In this document: piece by piece, positions 8,249-20,950 of the stretch
Layout of the letters: every line of letters starts with the position of its first letter
Numbering within the stretch: position 1 is the stretch's first letter
Source: Arthrobacter crystallopoietes
GTDB taxonomy: Bacteria; Actinomycetota; Actinomycetes; Actinomycetales; Micrococcaceae
NCBI RefSeq assembly: GCF_017603825.1
Contig: NZ_CP072014.1
Location: forward strand, 1,674,001-1,738,000
Direction of reading: 5' to 3'
Length of the DNA: 64,000 nucleotides
Notes under the pieces: model-generated
Told to the model about the DNA's origin: nothing
Database searches by the model: none
What the model saw: the letters and a program-made list of their open reading frames with translations, nothing else
Position numbers and translations under genes: made by a program

Positions 8249-9589
8249 CTATTTCATTTCACCGCTGAGGTCCATGTTCTTGCCTTCCTTGGTGGCGAGC
8301 ACGCAGACGGCCGCCACGACGAAGGACAGGAGCCAGACCAAGCCGACCAGCCACAGCTCCCCGCCGGCGATGAGGACCAGGCCGGAGGCGATCATCGGTG
8401 TGAAGCCAGCGCCCAGGGTGGAGGAAGACTGGTACGTCAGCGAGGCGCCCGTGTAACGCATGCGGGTCGGGAAGAGCTCGGCCACGAAGGCGCCGAACGG
8501 TCCGAAGATGACACCTTGGATGATGCCGTTGGCCAGGAACAGGCCGATGGCGAAGCCCCACAAAGTGTCGGTCTGCAGCAGCCACAGGATCGGGTAGGCC
8601 AGGACCGCTCCGGCGATCATACCGGCCAGCATGACCGGCTTGCGGCCGTACTTATCGCTCAGGCGGGACGCGAACCAGATGGCCACGATGGTCAGGGTGG
8701 CGCCGACGGCCTTGATGTTGAGGACCGAGGTAGTGTCCACGCCGGCCTCGATGATGTAGGAGACGGCCCACACCGTCATCAGGCCCTGCACCGTGTAGGA
8801 GCTCATGCCGGCCAGCACACCCAGCACCAGGTTCTTCGGGTACTTGGTGACGACCTCTACAAACGGGATCTTCTTCTTTTCGGCGGTGGCTTCGAGTTCC
8901 AGGAACAGCGGCGTTTCGGCAACCTTGAGCCGGATGACCAGGCCCACGGCGATCAGCACGAGGCTCAGCAGGAACGGGATCCGCCAGCCCCAGCTCATGA
9001 ATGCTTCCTCGGGCAGGGTGGAGAAGGCCGAAACGGTCAGCGTTGCCAGCACCGCACCGGCGGGGCCGCCCATATTGGCGAAGCTGGCGGCGAAACCGCG
9101 GCGCTTTGCCGGCGCGTGCTCGAGGGCAACCAGCATGGCTCCGCCCCATTCACCGCCGACGGCGAGTCCCTGGACAAGCCGCAGTACTACCAGCAGGATG
9201 GGCGCCGCCATGCCGATCTGCGCCGTGGTGGGCAGCAGGCCGATGAGCGTGGTGCCCGCACCCATCAGGGTCATCGACACGATCAGTACGGTCTTGCGGC
9301 CGATCCGGTCGCCGAAGTGGCCGAAGATCGCTCCGCCCAGCGGACGGGCAACGTAGCCCACAGCGAGGGTGCCGAAGGACATGAAGAGCCCGACGGCGGG
9401 GGAGACGTTCGCGAAGAACACCTGGTTGAAGACGATGGACGCTGCCATCGCGTACAGAATAAAGTCGTAGAACTCGATGGCGCTGCCGATGAAGCTGGAG
9501 GCCAGGATGCGGCGCATCTGCTTCGTATTCAGGCTCTCCGAGATGGAGGATGCCTGGGGCTGCGGGGGAGTCACGGTATTAGCACTCAT
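8249..9589 (-). CDS. MFS transporter, metabolite:proton symporter (MHS) family
   Basis: A 446-aa inner-membrane permease with about 12 helices. Family marks are SSFIGSAIEFYDFILYA at the first helix, VGYVARPLGGAIFGHFGDRIGRK for the loop 2-3 motif, and LVQGLAVGGEWGGA. MHS members import small organic acids, betaines or aromatic acids. The start overlaps the stop of the upstream hydrolase by ATGA, so the two are co-translated and probably handle one compound. The substrate cannot be named from sequence. Confidence 0.88.
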   Translation of the reverse strand: MSANTVTPPQPQASSISESLNTKQMRRILASSFIGSAIEFYDFILYAMAASIVFNQVFFANVSPAVGLFMSFGTLAVGYVARPLGGAIFGHFGDRIGRKTVLIVSMTLMGAGTTLIGLLPTTAQIGMAAPILLVVLRLVQGLAVGGEWGGAMLVALEHAPAKRRGFAASFANMGGPAGAVLATLTVSAFSTLPEEAFMSWGWRIPFLLSLVLIAVGLVIRLKVAETPLFLELEATAEKKKIPFVEVVTKYPKNLVLGVLAGMSSYTVQGLMTVWAVSYIIEAGVDTTSVLNIKAVGATLTIVAIWFASRLSDKYGRKPVMLAGMIAGAVLAYPILWLLQTDTLWGFAIGLFLANGIIQGVIFGPFGAFVAELFPTRMRYTGASLTYQSSSTLGAGFTPMIASGLVLIAGGELWLVGLVWLLSFVVAAVCVLATKEGKNMDLSGEMK

Positions 9590-10644
9590 TGGACAGTAGC
9601 CATTTCTTCCAGAATACGGTCAGTGGAGTCAGTACCGAAGGGAATAACGTCCAGATCGTTCGGGACGTAGAAGCGGCCGTCGAAGTCGGCGCCCGCGCTT
9701 TCCCACACGGACACGGGAGTGGTGCCTGGTACTAAATGATGCAGGGCCAAGGCTTTTGCCCCTGCGCGGTTGGCCAGTGCGACTGCTTCAGCGGCACTGG
9801 TGTGCGATTTCTTGTGGTGGTCGATGGATGCCTGGCCGGTGGAATTCGCGGCCGAGCCATAGGCGCGCTGCACCCAGTCAAAATCGATGGCCTCGTGGAG
9901 CAGCAGATCAGTGTCCGCTGCGAGGCGGACCACGTTCTCGCACGGTGCGGTGTCGCCGGAGATGGTGACGGAGCCGTGCGCGGTGTCGAACCGGAAGGCG
10001 AAGGCGGGCGCGATCGGCGGATGCTTCACCAGCGTGGCCGTCACCGTGACGTTTTCGTCCCGGTAGATCTCGAAACCCTCCATGGCGGGTGTCGGATTTT
10101 CGTTCGGGTGGTAACCACTCGACGTCGGGATTTGGATGTCCTCCGGCACAAAGTAGTCGAAGGGGGAAGGCCGCAGTGCGTCCAGAATGCGGTCGTTCAG
10201 GTCCGTGGCGTAGGCGGCCATCAGATGGGTGAACATTGCCTTGGTGCCGGGCGTCGGGTTCTCCGGGAAGACCGGCGGAGGTGCGACGGCGGCACGGGCG
10301 GAAACCGGGGGAAGCTCGCCGCGGTCGCCGGGGCCCATGATCTTGATCTGGTGCTGGTTGTCCTTCAGCGTGAACATGCCGAAAATGGCCAGGCTGCCCA
10401 GATCGATCGTGTGGTCCGAATGCAGGTGGGTGATAAAGATCCCGCGCAGCGAGTTGACCGAAAGCCCGGCGAGCATGAGCTGGCGTCCCACGCCGTGCCC
10501 GGCGTCCACCAGGTAAGTGCTGTCGCCAACAACGATGGCGGTGGCGATCCCCGAGCGCTTCCCGGCATTCTCGCCGGTCCACCAGCGTGGACCGCCGGCA
10601 GTGCCCAGGGTGACGACGCGTGGCGTCAGATCGGTACCGGTCAT
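9586..10644 (-). CDS. MBL-fold hydrolase, AtsA/RNase Z-like
   Basis: A 352-aa metallo-beta-lactamase-fold hydrolase with ITHLHSDHTIDLG near residue 75 and later metal ligands in SGDTAPCENV and LHHLVPG. The long form resembles the arylsulfatase/RNase Z-like branch acting on small esters. AAGGAG at 10654-10659 sits correctly for ATG 10644, whereas the upstream ATG 10677 lacks a site. It is first in a two-gene operon with the MHS transporter. Hydrolysis of an imported organic acid or ester is inference. Confidence 0.82.
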   Translation of the reverse strand: MTGTDLTPRVVTLGTAGGPRWWTGENAGKRSGIATAIVVGDSTYLVDAGHGVGRQLMLAGLSVNSLRGIFITHLHSDHTIDLGSLAIFGMFTLKDNQHQIKIMGPGDRGELPPVSARAAVAPPPVFPENPTPGTKAMFTHLMAAYATDLNDRILDALRPSPFDYFVPEDIQIPTSSGYHPNENPTPAMEGFEIYRDENVTVTATLVKHPPIAPAFAFRFDTAHGSVTISGDTAPCENVVRLAADTDLLLHEAIDFDWVQRAYGSAANSTGQASIDHHKKSHTSAAEAVALANRAGAKALALHHLVPGTTPVSVWESAGADFDGRFYVPNDLDVIPFGTDSTDRILEEMATVQ

Positions 10645-10787
10645 GTTGCAAAACTCCTTGTGTGTGTCGCCTATCACTTCCTATCGATAATCCGGTATCC
10701 GCAATGACCTGTAAAACTGTTTAAACCGGAGATCTAAAATAGTTTTGCTTATGTGATTGCCGAGGTAGCCGAAAGCGACGAGGCCGG

Positions 10788-11627
10788 CTAGGCCATGGTG
10801 ATGAGGCCGACGGCCACTCCGGCGCTGACCAGCCCGACCAGCTGGCGGGCGGTCAGCCGCTCCCTGAGTACGGTGATGCCCAGGACCACTGGAAGCACCG
10901 GATAGAGGGAAGACAGCACCACCGCGATGCTCATCAACTGCAACCGGGCCGCGAGCATGTAAAGCGTCAGGGCCAGCGCGGCCATGCCTCCAGTCAGTGC
11001 GGCAGCCAGGACAATCCGCGCCCCGATACCGCGCAGCTTGGCGGCCGACGGCTGGGCGAGGGGAAGGATGGCCAAGGCAGCGGCGACGCGACCGGCAACA
11101 ATCGGCCACAGTCCTGCTTCTGCCCCGGCCTGCGCCAGGGCGATGTACTGCACGGCGATGCCAATGCTGGAGAACAGGGCGTCGAGCGTGCCGGCCGCTC
11201 GTGGACCTTGTGGACCGTTCTTGATGACCGAGATCAGCCACAGTGCCGGGATGGCCAAAGCGATGCCCAGCCAGGCTGGAACGGTGGGGCGGTCACCCAG
11301 GACCGTGACGCCAATGAGGACGGGAAGGGCGGTGCCGCCGACTGCTACGAAAGGAACGACGACGCTCATGCTGCCGCGGCTGAGGCCGCGGTAGAGGAAC
11401 ATCATGCCCATGCCCGTCCCGATGCCGGACACCGCACCCCAGGTCAGGTCCGCCAGCTCGACGGACGGTGCCGGGAAGAATAGAGCGGCAGCCAGGCTGA
11501 GCAGCAGGGCGCCCAGCTGGCCGATCAGGGCGATCGTTGTTGGATCAGCCCGTCTCGACAACAAACCGCCCACAAAGTCCGCGACGCCGTAAAAGAACGC
11601 CGAACCAAGGGCGAACAGAATTGCCAC
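10788..11627 (-). CDS. EamA/DMT-family transporter
   Basis: A 279-aa membrane protein with ten predicted helices in two EamA repeats (first repeat from AILFALGSAFFYG; the second contains ALTGGMAALALTLYMLA). DMT proteins export metabolites such as amino acids; the substrate is unknown. The start is GTG 11627 with weak upstream pairing. It lies upstream of, and in the same direction as, the hydrolase/MHS pair but is separated from it by 143 bases. It is divergent from a small membrane protein. Confidence 0.82.
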   Translation of the reverse strand: MAILFALGSAFFYGVADFVGGLLSRRADPTTIALIGQLGALLLSLAAALFFPAPSVELADLTWGAVSGIGTGMGMMFLYRGLSRGSMSVVVPFVAVGGTALPVLIGVTVLGDRPTVPAWLGIALAIPALWLISVIKNGPQGPRAAGTLDALFSSIGIAVQYIALAQAGAEAGLWPIVAGRVAAALAILPLAQPSAAKLRGIGARIVLAAALTGGMAALALTLYMLAARLQLMSIAVVLSSLYPVLPVVLGITVLRERLTARQLVGLVSAGVAVGLITMA

Positions 11628-11729
11628 GGCTCAGGCTGTCCATGCCGAATACTGCATGCCTCATGCAACCATCAGCAGCTGCCCGTGGCAACGGTTCCAG
11701 GGGGCATCGACTGATCAGCGGGAGCATGA

Positions 11730-12017
11730 TTGTGTGGGCATATGACCAAGGGCATGGGACGGAGAGTGCGGATTGGCGCGCCGATTGCCGCGGTGCTGCT
11801 CATCGTTGCCGGTGTCGCGTTGATGCTCGTAGTTGCCGGAACCGAATCGTTCGGCTGGTTCGCCTATGCGCCGCTGGCTGAGGAGACCCTGACCGGCGGC
11901 GGCAGCCTGTTGTTGCTGACCGGCTTGGACCAGTTGGGCCTGGCCCTGGCAGGTCTGGGCCTGCTGCTACTGACCTTCTGGTCCGGCTACCAAACCGGAC
12001 GGCGCCGTCGTTCTTGA
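11730..12017 (+). CDS. small two-helix membrane protein
   Basis: A short hypothetical protein with two hydrophobic segments (VLLIVAGVALMLVVAG and LGLALAGLGLLLLTFW) and an Arg-rich tail, so probably an integral membrane protein with a cytoplasmic C-terminus. GGGAG at 11720-11724 favours TTG 11730 by spacing; ATG 11742 is the alternative. It precedes the amidohydrolase gene by 68 bases. I do not recognise a family. Confidence 0.55.
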   Translation: MCGHMTKGMGRRVRIGAPIAAVLLIVAGVALMLVVAGTESFGWFAYAPLAEETLTGGGSLLLLTGLDQLGLALAGLGLLLLTFWSGYQTGRRRRS

Positions 12018-12085
12018 AAAGTCGGTGAAAATGGGGCGGGTTCCTATCCTCTACCGCGGATCATCCTTTATTCCTACACTGCAGT

Positions 12086-13306
12086 ATGGGCATAGACGTT
12101 GAGCAGCTGTACCGGGATCTGCATGCACACCCCGAGCTTTCCTTCCAGGAACACCGGACCGCCGGGATCGTGGCTGAGCACCTTCGTGCCCTAGGGTTCA
12201 CCGTGCACCCCGGCATCGGCGTCACCGGTGTTGCCGGCATCATTACCAACGGTCCGGGTGGAACCGTGCTGCTGCGGGCGGACATGGATGGCCTGCCCGT
12301 AGCAGAGGCAACAGGACTGGACTACGCCAGCACTGCCCGTGGCGTCGATCAGGACGGCAAGGATGTACCGGTCATGCATGCCTGCGGCCACGACGTCCAC
12401 GTCGCCTGTCTCCTCGGGGCCTTGGAAAGGCTCGTGGACGAGCGCGCAAACTGGCAAGGAACGGTCATCGCGGTTTTCCAACCGGCGGAAGAGTCGGGCG
12501 GTGGGGCCCAAGCTATGGTCGACGCCGGCCTCTTCGATCTTGTTCCCCGACCGGATGTAGTTCTCGGCCAGCACGTAGCACCATTTCCCGCGGGTTGGAT
12601 CGGCATCAGGCCGGGCGTCGCCATGGCATCGGCGGATTCGATCAACATCACGATGTTCGGAGCCGGCGGCCACGGTTCCAGGCCGGAAACAACCGTCGAC
12701 CCGGTGGTCATGGCGGCTGCGACAACCATGCGGCTCCAAGGGATTGTTTCGCGGGAGCTGGCGGCCGGCGATTCGGCGGTTCTGACTGTTGGACAGTTCC
12801 ACGCCGGAACCAAGAACAACATCATCCCCGCGGAAGCCACCCTGGGAATCAGCCTGCGCACCTTCGATGAACCGGTCCGGACGAAGATGGTGAATGCCAT
12901 TGAGCGGATCGTACGAGGTGAAGCATCGGTATCGGGTGCCGTCAAGGACCCGCTGATCAGCTACGACGAGCACTTTCCACTGACCCGCAACGACGAACAG
13001 GCAACCCGTCGAACGACGGGGGCACTGGGCAACGTTTTCGGCCAACAGATCATTGATCCCGGCCCGATCTCCGGGAGCGAAGACGTCGGAGTGCTCGCCA
13101 CTGCTGCCGGAGCGCCGCTTGTTTTCTGGTTTCTCGGTGGTGCCGACCCGTCACTGGCCGAGGCCTTGGCATCTACCGGCAGGCTGCCCGAGGACATTCC
13201 GTCGAATCACTCGCCGCATTTCGCTCCGCTCATCCGGCCGACCCTCGGCCTCGGGATTGATGCGCTGGTCGCTGCGGCACGCGAATGGCTGATAATGGGC
13301 AGGTGA
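12086..13306 (+). CDS. M20-family amidohydrolase (N-acyl amino acid / hippurate hydrolase type)
   Basis: A 406-aa M20D peptidase-family enzyme that hydrolyses N-acyl amino acids or related amides in the cytoplasm. Metal ligands show in MHACGHDVH near residue 95 and FQPAEESGGGAQAM near 132, with HGSRPE in the dimer domain and SEDVG toward the end. Length is standard. The stop overlaps GTG 13303 of the next gene (GTGA), so the two are probably co-translated. Substrate choice among hippurate, IAA conjugates and acyl amino acids is open. Confidence 0.88.
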   Translation: MGIDVEQLYRDLHAHPELSFQEHRTAGIVAEHLRALGFTVHPGIGVTGVAGIITNGPGGTVLLRADMDGLPVAEATGLDYASTARGVDQDGKDVPVMHACGHDVHVACLLGALERLVDERANWQGTVIAVFQPAEESGGGAQAMVDAGLFDLVPRPDVVLGQHVAPFPAGWIGIRPGVAMASADSINITMFGAGGHGSRPETTVDPVVMAAATTMRLQGIVSRELAAGDSAVLTVGQFHAGTKNNIIPAEATLGISLRTFDEPVRTKMVNAIERIVRGEASVSGAVKDPLISYDEHFPLTRNDEQATRRTTGALGNVFGQQIIDPGPISGSEDVGVLATAAGAPLVFWFLGGADPSLAEALASTGRLPEDIPSNHSPHFAPLIRPTLGLGIDALVAAAREWLIMGR

Positions 13307-13719
13307 AATCTACTGCCTCATCCATCGACGACAGCTCAGCACTTTGCCCTTGCCAGAGCGGGCAGGAGTATGCCGAATGCTGCGGCCGGTTCCATCGAGG
13401 TGACGCTGCGGCGGGCACCGCGGAGGAACTTATGCGGTCCCGCTATTCAGCTTTCGCGGTCGGCGCCGAGGACTACCTTCTGCAAACCTGGTACAGCGAG
13501 ACCCGGCCCACCGCGGTGGAACTGGATCCGAAACAGAAGTGGACGGGACTACAGATCCTCGGTACTCGAAAGGGCGGCCCGCAGGACAAAATGGGCACGG
13601 TCGAATTTACGGCCCGTTTCCGGCAGGACGGCGCTGACCACGAGCATCACGAGGTCAGTACGTTTGTGCGCGACGACGGCGGCAGCTGGGTGTACCGCGA
13701 GGCATTGTCGCTCGAGTAG
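13303..13719 (+). CDS. YchJ-like SEC-C motif protein
   Basis: A 138-aa protein with an N-terminal SEC-C zinc motif (CPCQSGQEYAECCGRFH) and the YchJ core LMRSRYSAFAVGAEDYLLQTW, which has an NTF2-like fold. Function is not established for the family; the SEC-C motif binds zinc and is best known from SecA. GTG 13303 overlaps the upstream stop. The in-frame ATG 13285 is possible but lies deep inside the previous gene. Confidence 0.85.
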   Translation: MKSTASSIDDSSALCPCQSGQEYAECCGRFHRGDAAAGTAEELMRSRYSAFAVGAEDYLLQTWYSETRPTAVELDPKQKWTGLQILGTRKGGPQDKMGTVEFTARFRQDGADHEHHEVSTFVRDDGGSWVYREALSLE

Positions 13720-13728
13720 GCGGAGCTC

Positions 13729-17106
<3,378 letters not shown>

Positions 17107-17162
17107 GGCCGACAGGCTGTGGCCCGGTTCGCGCTGGGCTCACAGCCGCAGCAGCACCTCAC

Positions 17163-18335
17163 CTACTTGCTGGTGCCACTGTCCGGTTCGAGTTCCGTTC
17201 CCGCGGCAACCAGCCGGTCCGCCGGGACCTGGTTTCCGGCGCCGAGAACGGTGATGCCGCCGTCGTCGCCGATCTTTGAATTGCGGCCGACGACGACGCT
17301 ATCGTCGGCGATGACCCGGACCAGCCGGGCATCCGGTCCCACCCGGACGTTGTGCAGGAGGACGGAATCCGCAACGACGGCGCCTTCTTCCACGACGGTA
17401 CCGGGGCCGATGACGCTGCGCTGCACAGTCCCGTGAACCGTAGCTCCCGCCGCGATCAGGCTGTCCTCGATCCGCGCGCCGGCGGCAATGTACGCGGGCA
17501 TCAGCTGCGGGCTGGCGGTCAGGACGGGCCACCCCGGATCATGCAGGTTGAATCCGCCGCCGTCGAGCAGTTCCATGTGCGCTTCCCAGTAGCTGGGCAC
17601 CGTACCGAGGTCACGCCAGTACCCGTCCAGCCGGTGCTCGGCCACTGCAGCCTTTTCCACCAGATACGGGACTAGGCTGTCCCCGTAGTCCTTTAGCCCG
17701 GCCTCCGAGTCGGCGAGCAGATCCATGGTGTCGAGCAGGACCTCGGCGTCGTAGAGGAAGACCTCCGCGGCCACCAGCTTGCCCTGCGGTTCCTCCGGCT
17801 TGTAGTCGAATCCGGTGACCCGGCCGCCGTCAGCCTGGACCACGCCGTAACGGGAGGTATCGCCGTCGATCTCTGTGGTGACCATGGTCATTGCGGCTTC
17901 GGCCTGAAGGTGCGTATCGACCACGTCACGGAAATCCAGCCGGTACAGATGGTCGGCGCTGAGGACCAGGACCAGATCTGGATTGAAATCGCGGATCAGC
18001 TTGGCCTGCCGGTAGAGCGCATCCGCGTTGCCTTCGGCGAAACCCTCACCGTCCGCGCCCTGGTACGGCGGCAGGATTTGCAGGCCGCCGTGGGTGCGGT
18101 CAAGATCCCAGGGCCGGCCGTTGGCGATGTGGTCGTTCAGCGAATAGGGCAGGTACTGCTCCACAATCCAGACGTCCGAAATATGGCTGTGCTTCAGGTT
18201 GGACAGCGGGATGTCGATCAAGCGGTAGTGGCTGCCGAACGGGACCGAGGGTTTGGACCGCTGGTCCGTCAGCACGCCCAAACGGCCGCCCGCTCCGCCG
18301 GCGAGAATGATTGCCAGGATACTCGGTCGTTTCAT
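17163..18335 (-). CDS. glgC: glucose-1-phosphate adenylyltransferase-like nucleotidyltransferase
   Basis: A 390-aa sugar-phosphate nucleotidyltransferase. ILAGGAGGRLGVLTDQRSKP is the pyrophosphorylase signature and VLSADHLYRLD carries the catalytic Asp; DGYWRDLGTVPSYWEAH is typical of GlgC. Hexapeptide repeats fill the C-terminal third (VIGPGTVVEEGAVVADSVLL). GlgC makes ADP-glucose for glycogen or maltosyl phosphate. The signature has GVLT where classic GlgC has PLT, and no other glycogen gene is adjacent, so a paralogue with another sugar or NTP is possible. Confidence 0.78.
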   Translation of the reverse strand: MKRPSILAIILAGGAGGRLGVLTDQRSKPSVPFGSHYRLIDIPLSNLKHSHISDVWIVEQYLPYSLNDHIANGRPWDLDRTHGGLQILPPYQGADGEGFAEGNADALYRQAKLIRDFNPDLVLVLSADHLYRLDFRDVVDTHLQAEAAMTMVTTEIDGDTSRYGVVQADGGRVTGFDYKPEEPQGKLVAAEVFLYDAEVLLDTMDLLADSEAGLKDYGDSLVPYLVEKAAVAEHRLDGYWRDLGTVPSYWEAHMELLDGGGFNLHDPGWPVLTASPQLMPAYIAAGARIEDSLIAAGATVHGTVQRSVIGPGTVVEEGAVVADSVLLHNVRVGPDARLVRVIADDSVVVGRNSKIGDDGGITVLGAGNQVPADRLVAAGTELEPDSGTSK

Positions 18336-18384
18336 CTTCCAAGCCTACTGACTGCCGCGCTTCGCCGTGCGAACGACGGCGGAG

Positions 18385-18415
18385 CCTTACCTTTGGCGAC
18401 AAGCACTGTTAGCGT
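18385..18415 (+). promoter_or_regulatory. shared upstream element, copy C
   Basis: CCTTA, 17 bases, TGTTAGCGT, ending 70 bases before the ATG of the acidic protein at 18486. The same CCTTA-N17-TGTTA spacing appears at 31222-31253 and on the reverse strand at 40930-40966. Confidence 0.45.
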
Positions 18416-18485
18416 GGAAAACACCGGCCGCAGGCACTGTAACGCAGCCTGGGAACGCCGCCCGAGGATGAGAAGGAGAAGGTCA

Positions 18486-18923
18486 ATGAGCACTGACGCC
18501 AGCAATCCGCAAGAGGATCGGACGACCGAGCCGGAGGGGACCATCCCCAACACACAGGACGGCGTGGGCATGGGCGCCGGGGGAGAGGCCAGCACCTTCG
18601 AACCGGAAGAAACCCCGGAGGCCGCTCCCGAGGACACCGGGCATTCGGACAGCGGTTCTGACCGTAGCAGCGGCTCGGGCAGCAGCAGCTCTTCCGAGAG
18701 CGGCACCGATGACCTGAACGACGGGCGGCCCGCCCCGGTGGCGCACGAGGAACGTTCGCCGGACCTCGGCGTGCCCGAGCAGGCCTCCGCCGAGGACGCA
18801 TCAGCCGATCCGGAATCCGTCGAAGTCCCCGCGGCCGGCGAACCCACGGGACCGGCGGCGGAAAAGGACCGGGAGGAACCGGACGACCGCGGTCTGACCA
18901 CGGACACCTCTTCCAGCGAGTAA
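18486..18923 (+). CDS. acidic, Ser/Glu/Pro-rich disordered protein
   Basis: A 145-aa protein dominated by Glu, Asp, Ser, Pro and Gly, with a serine-rich stretch near the middle and no predicted helix, signal or Cys. AAGGAG at 18475-18480 supports ATG 18486. It is divergent from the GlgC-like gene and ends at a strong hairpin. Related short acidic proteins occur at 31332, 40508, 53234, 56467 and 57537. No function is known; a hydrophilin-like stress role is speculation based on composition. Confidence 0.7.
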   Translation: MSTDASNPQEDRTTEPEGTIPNTQDGVGMGAGGEASTFEPEETPEAAPEDTGHSDSGSDRSSGSGSSSSSESGTDDLNDGRPAPVAHEERSPDLGVPEQASAEDASADPESVEVPAAGEPTGPAAEKDREEPDDRGLTTDTSSSE

Positions 18924-18929
18924 CGGCAG

Positions 18930-18975
18930 GCAGCAGCCGTCCTTCCGGATGGGGCGCCGGAGGGACGGCTGCTGC
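18930..18975. terminator. strong hairpin between convergent genes
   Basis: A 13-base perfect stem GCAGCAGCCGTCC / GGACGGCTGCTGC with an inner CCGG pairing. It lies between the acidic protein gene and the end of desD and probably serves both. Confidence 0.75.
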
Positions 18976-18988
18976 GTGCTTGCGTTCT

Positions 18989-20950
18989 TTACGGCCGGGA
19001 GCGGGCCAGCGGGTTAACCAGCGTTCCCTGCAACTGCAGGCTGCCGGATGGATCAGCCAGATCCAGCATCTGCTGGTTGTTGCGCAGCTGCAGCCGGTTC
19101 AGGCAGGAAAGCGTGAACTGCGGCGCGAAAAGATCGTGCCGGGCGAAGGCATCCGCCAGCTCGGGATGCTCCTCCTGGTATTCATTCACGACGGCGGCGA
19201 CGGTGCGCCAGAACTGAAGCTGGTCCAGTTCGCCGTGCTCGTGCAGGACCGCGGCGAGGAAACGGAAGAAGCAATCGAAGACGTCGGTGAAAATGGAGAG
19301 CACTTTGTCCTGCTCCGGCACCTCGACCCGAATGCGCGCAGCCTCGGCCGGTACGTGAACCGAGTCGCCCAGCAGCACGATCTCTTCGCCAATGTCCTTC
19401 ATGATGGCGCGCACCGGTACGCCGTCCTGCAGCACCAGGATCAGGTTTTCGCCATGCGGCATGAAGACCAGTTCGTAGCGGTAGAAGCAGTGCAGGACGG
19501 GGACCAGGTACGCCCGCAGGTAGCGCGTCAGCCAGGCTGCCGCCGACAGGCCCGAGCGGCGTATCAAGGCGGCGGCCATCGGCTGGCCGTCCGCATCCAC
19601 GTGCAGCAGCGATGCCATGGTGGCCAACTGTTCTCCCGGTGCCAGCGAAGGCATCGGGCTTTCCCGCCACAGGGCCGAAAGCATTTTGCGGTGTCCGGAA
19701 CCGGCGGGCGAGCCGGCCTCGAAATAGCGGTTGCGGTAGCCGATGGCAGCGGTTTCGCGCAGAATGCTGAAGCCTTGGTCCTGCAGAGTTCCGTCGGACT
19801 CGACAAGGCGGTAGACCCAGTCGTTGATGGCCGGCGTGCTCTCCATATAGTCGGGTGAGAGCCCGCGCATGAAGCCCATGTTCAGGACCGACAGCGCCGT
19901 TTTGACGTAGCACTTGGTGCCGGTAGTCCGGTTGAAGAACGTACGGATTGACTGCTGCGCCTGGTACAGATCCTCGCCGGGCCCCAGGTAGACGATGTGC
20001 TGCCGGGCGATCTCGGCGGCGAAGGTGACCGTCAGCTTGTTCTCCCACTGCCAGGGATGGACCGGCATCAACAGGTAGTCCTCCGGCAGCAGGCCACGCG
20101 AGGTCAGCTCGGCGTCGTAGACGGCCAGGGCGGCCGCACCGAGCTCGGCCTCCATGTGCTCCCGGTAGCCCAGTCCGTTGATCGCGTGGAACGCCGCGTG
20201 GTTTTGGTGCACCGCAATCCACACCAGGCGGACGCTGCTGCCGGTCTCCGGCGCGTACGCGAGATAGTCCTGCAGGCCGAAACCGAGCCGGCCGTTGTTC
20301 GCGACGAAACAGGGGTGCCCCTCGGACATGGACCGCTCGATGGTCTGGAAGTCGGCGGCGGGATCTGCCCCGCGCGTGACGCCCTGAGCCAGCGCCGTGG
20401 AAGCCGGGGCGGCCGGACGAGTGGCCGGATCCTCCGCAGTATCCGCGAGGGGATCCGCGGCCTGCCCGGAATTCTTGTAGGCGTGTCCGGAGAGCGTGCT
20501 GCTGATCTCCTCCAGATAGACCGGGAGCATGGCCTCGTTGATGCCGAGGGTCCGGCGGAACTCCGTGATGAAGTCGAGGGCATCGAGGGGCCGCTCCGCT
20601 CCATCGATCACGCGGTGGATGCTGGCAGCGGGGATCAGCCAGTGGTCCAGCTCCAGCAGTTCGGCGGCGAAGAGATACTGCACCCGCCCGTCGTCGGAGA
20701 CCAGCCGGTAGGCGCCGCCGCCGCGGGGTTCGGGCGTGAAGATCCGCTCATGCGAGAACTCGGCCAGGGCTTTCCGGACCAGATGGCGGTTCGCCGCCGC
20801 CCAGCGTGCGGGCGTCAGATGGACAGGTTCGCCAGCTGTGGTCTCGGGTGTGGTGACGTTCCGCCAGGCACCGGGGTGGAAGGCGGCGTCGTGGGCTGGG
20901 ACGTCGTGGGTTGGCAGGGGAGCGTGGCGGGAATCGGCTGCGGTAGTCAT
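18989..20950 (-). CDS. desD: NIS siderophore synthetase DesD (IucA/IucC family)
   Basis: A 653-aa ATP-dependent synthetase that joins and cyclises N-hydroxy-N-acylcadaverine units into desferrioxamine. Features are SEGHPCFVANNGRLGFG (ATP/substrate loop), LMPVHPWQWENKL, TGTKCYVKTALSVLNMGFMRG and HGENLILVLQDGVP. AAGGAG at 20959-20964 places the start at ATG 20950, inside a frame open to 21319. The start overlaps the acyltransferase stop (ATGA). It is last in the operon and ends at the hairpin 18930-18975. Length and motifs fit DesD; the exact product (E, B or variant) is unknown. Confidence 0.92.
   Translation of the reverse strand: MTTAADSRHAPLPTHDVPAHDAAFHPGAWRNVTTPETTAGEPVHLTPARWAAANRHLVRKALAEFSHERIFTPEPRGGGAYRLVSDDGRVQYLFAAELLELDHWLIPAASIHRVIDGAERPLDALDFITEFRRTLGINEAMLPVYLEEISSTLSGHAYKNSGQAADPLADTAEDPATRPAAPASTALAQGVTRGADPAADFQTIERSMSEGHPCFVANNGRLGFGLQDYLAYAPETGSSVRLVWIAVHQNHAAFHAINGLGYREHMEAELGAAALAVYDAELTSRGLLPEDYLLMPVHPWQWENKLTVTFAAEIARQHIVYLGPGEDLYQAQQSIRTFFNRTTGTKCYVKTALSVLNMGFMRGLSPDYMESTPAINDWVYRLVESDGTLQDQGFSILRETAAIGYRNRYFEAGSPAGSGHRKMLSALWRESPMPSLAPGEQLATMASLLHVDADGQPMAAALIRRSGLSAAAWLTRYLRAYLVPVLHCFYRYELVFMPHGENLILVLQDGVPVRAIMKDIGEEIVLLGDSVHVPAEAARIRVEVPEQDKVLSIFTDVFDCFFRFLAAVLHEHGELDQLQFWRTVAAVVNEYQEEHPELADAFARHDLFAPQFTLSCLNRLQLRNNQQMLDLADPSGSLQLQGTLVNPLARSRP

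Noticed and set aside
8210-9670. 486-codon forward frame opposite the MHS transporter
   Set aside because: It is the mirror of a clear membrane-transporter gene; high GC makes such antisense frames. No family pattern, no ribosome site.
10681-10700. Short palindromes (TATCGATA, GATA-N6-TATC) upstream of the MBL hydrolase as LysR site
   Set aside because: Only 4-base arms; the LysR gene is not divergent from this promoter. Too weak to annotate.
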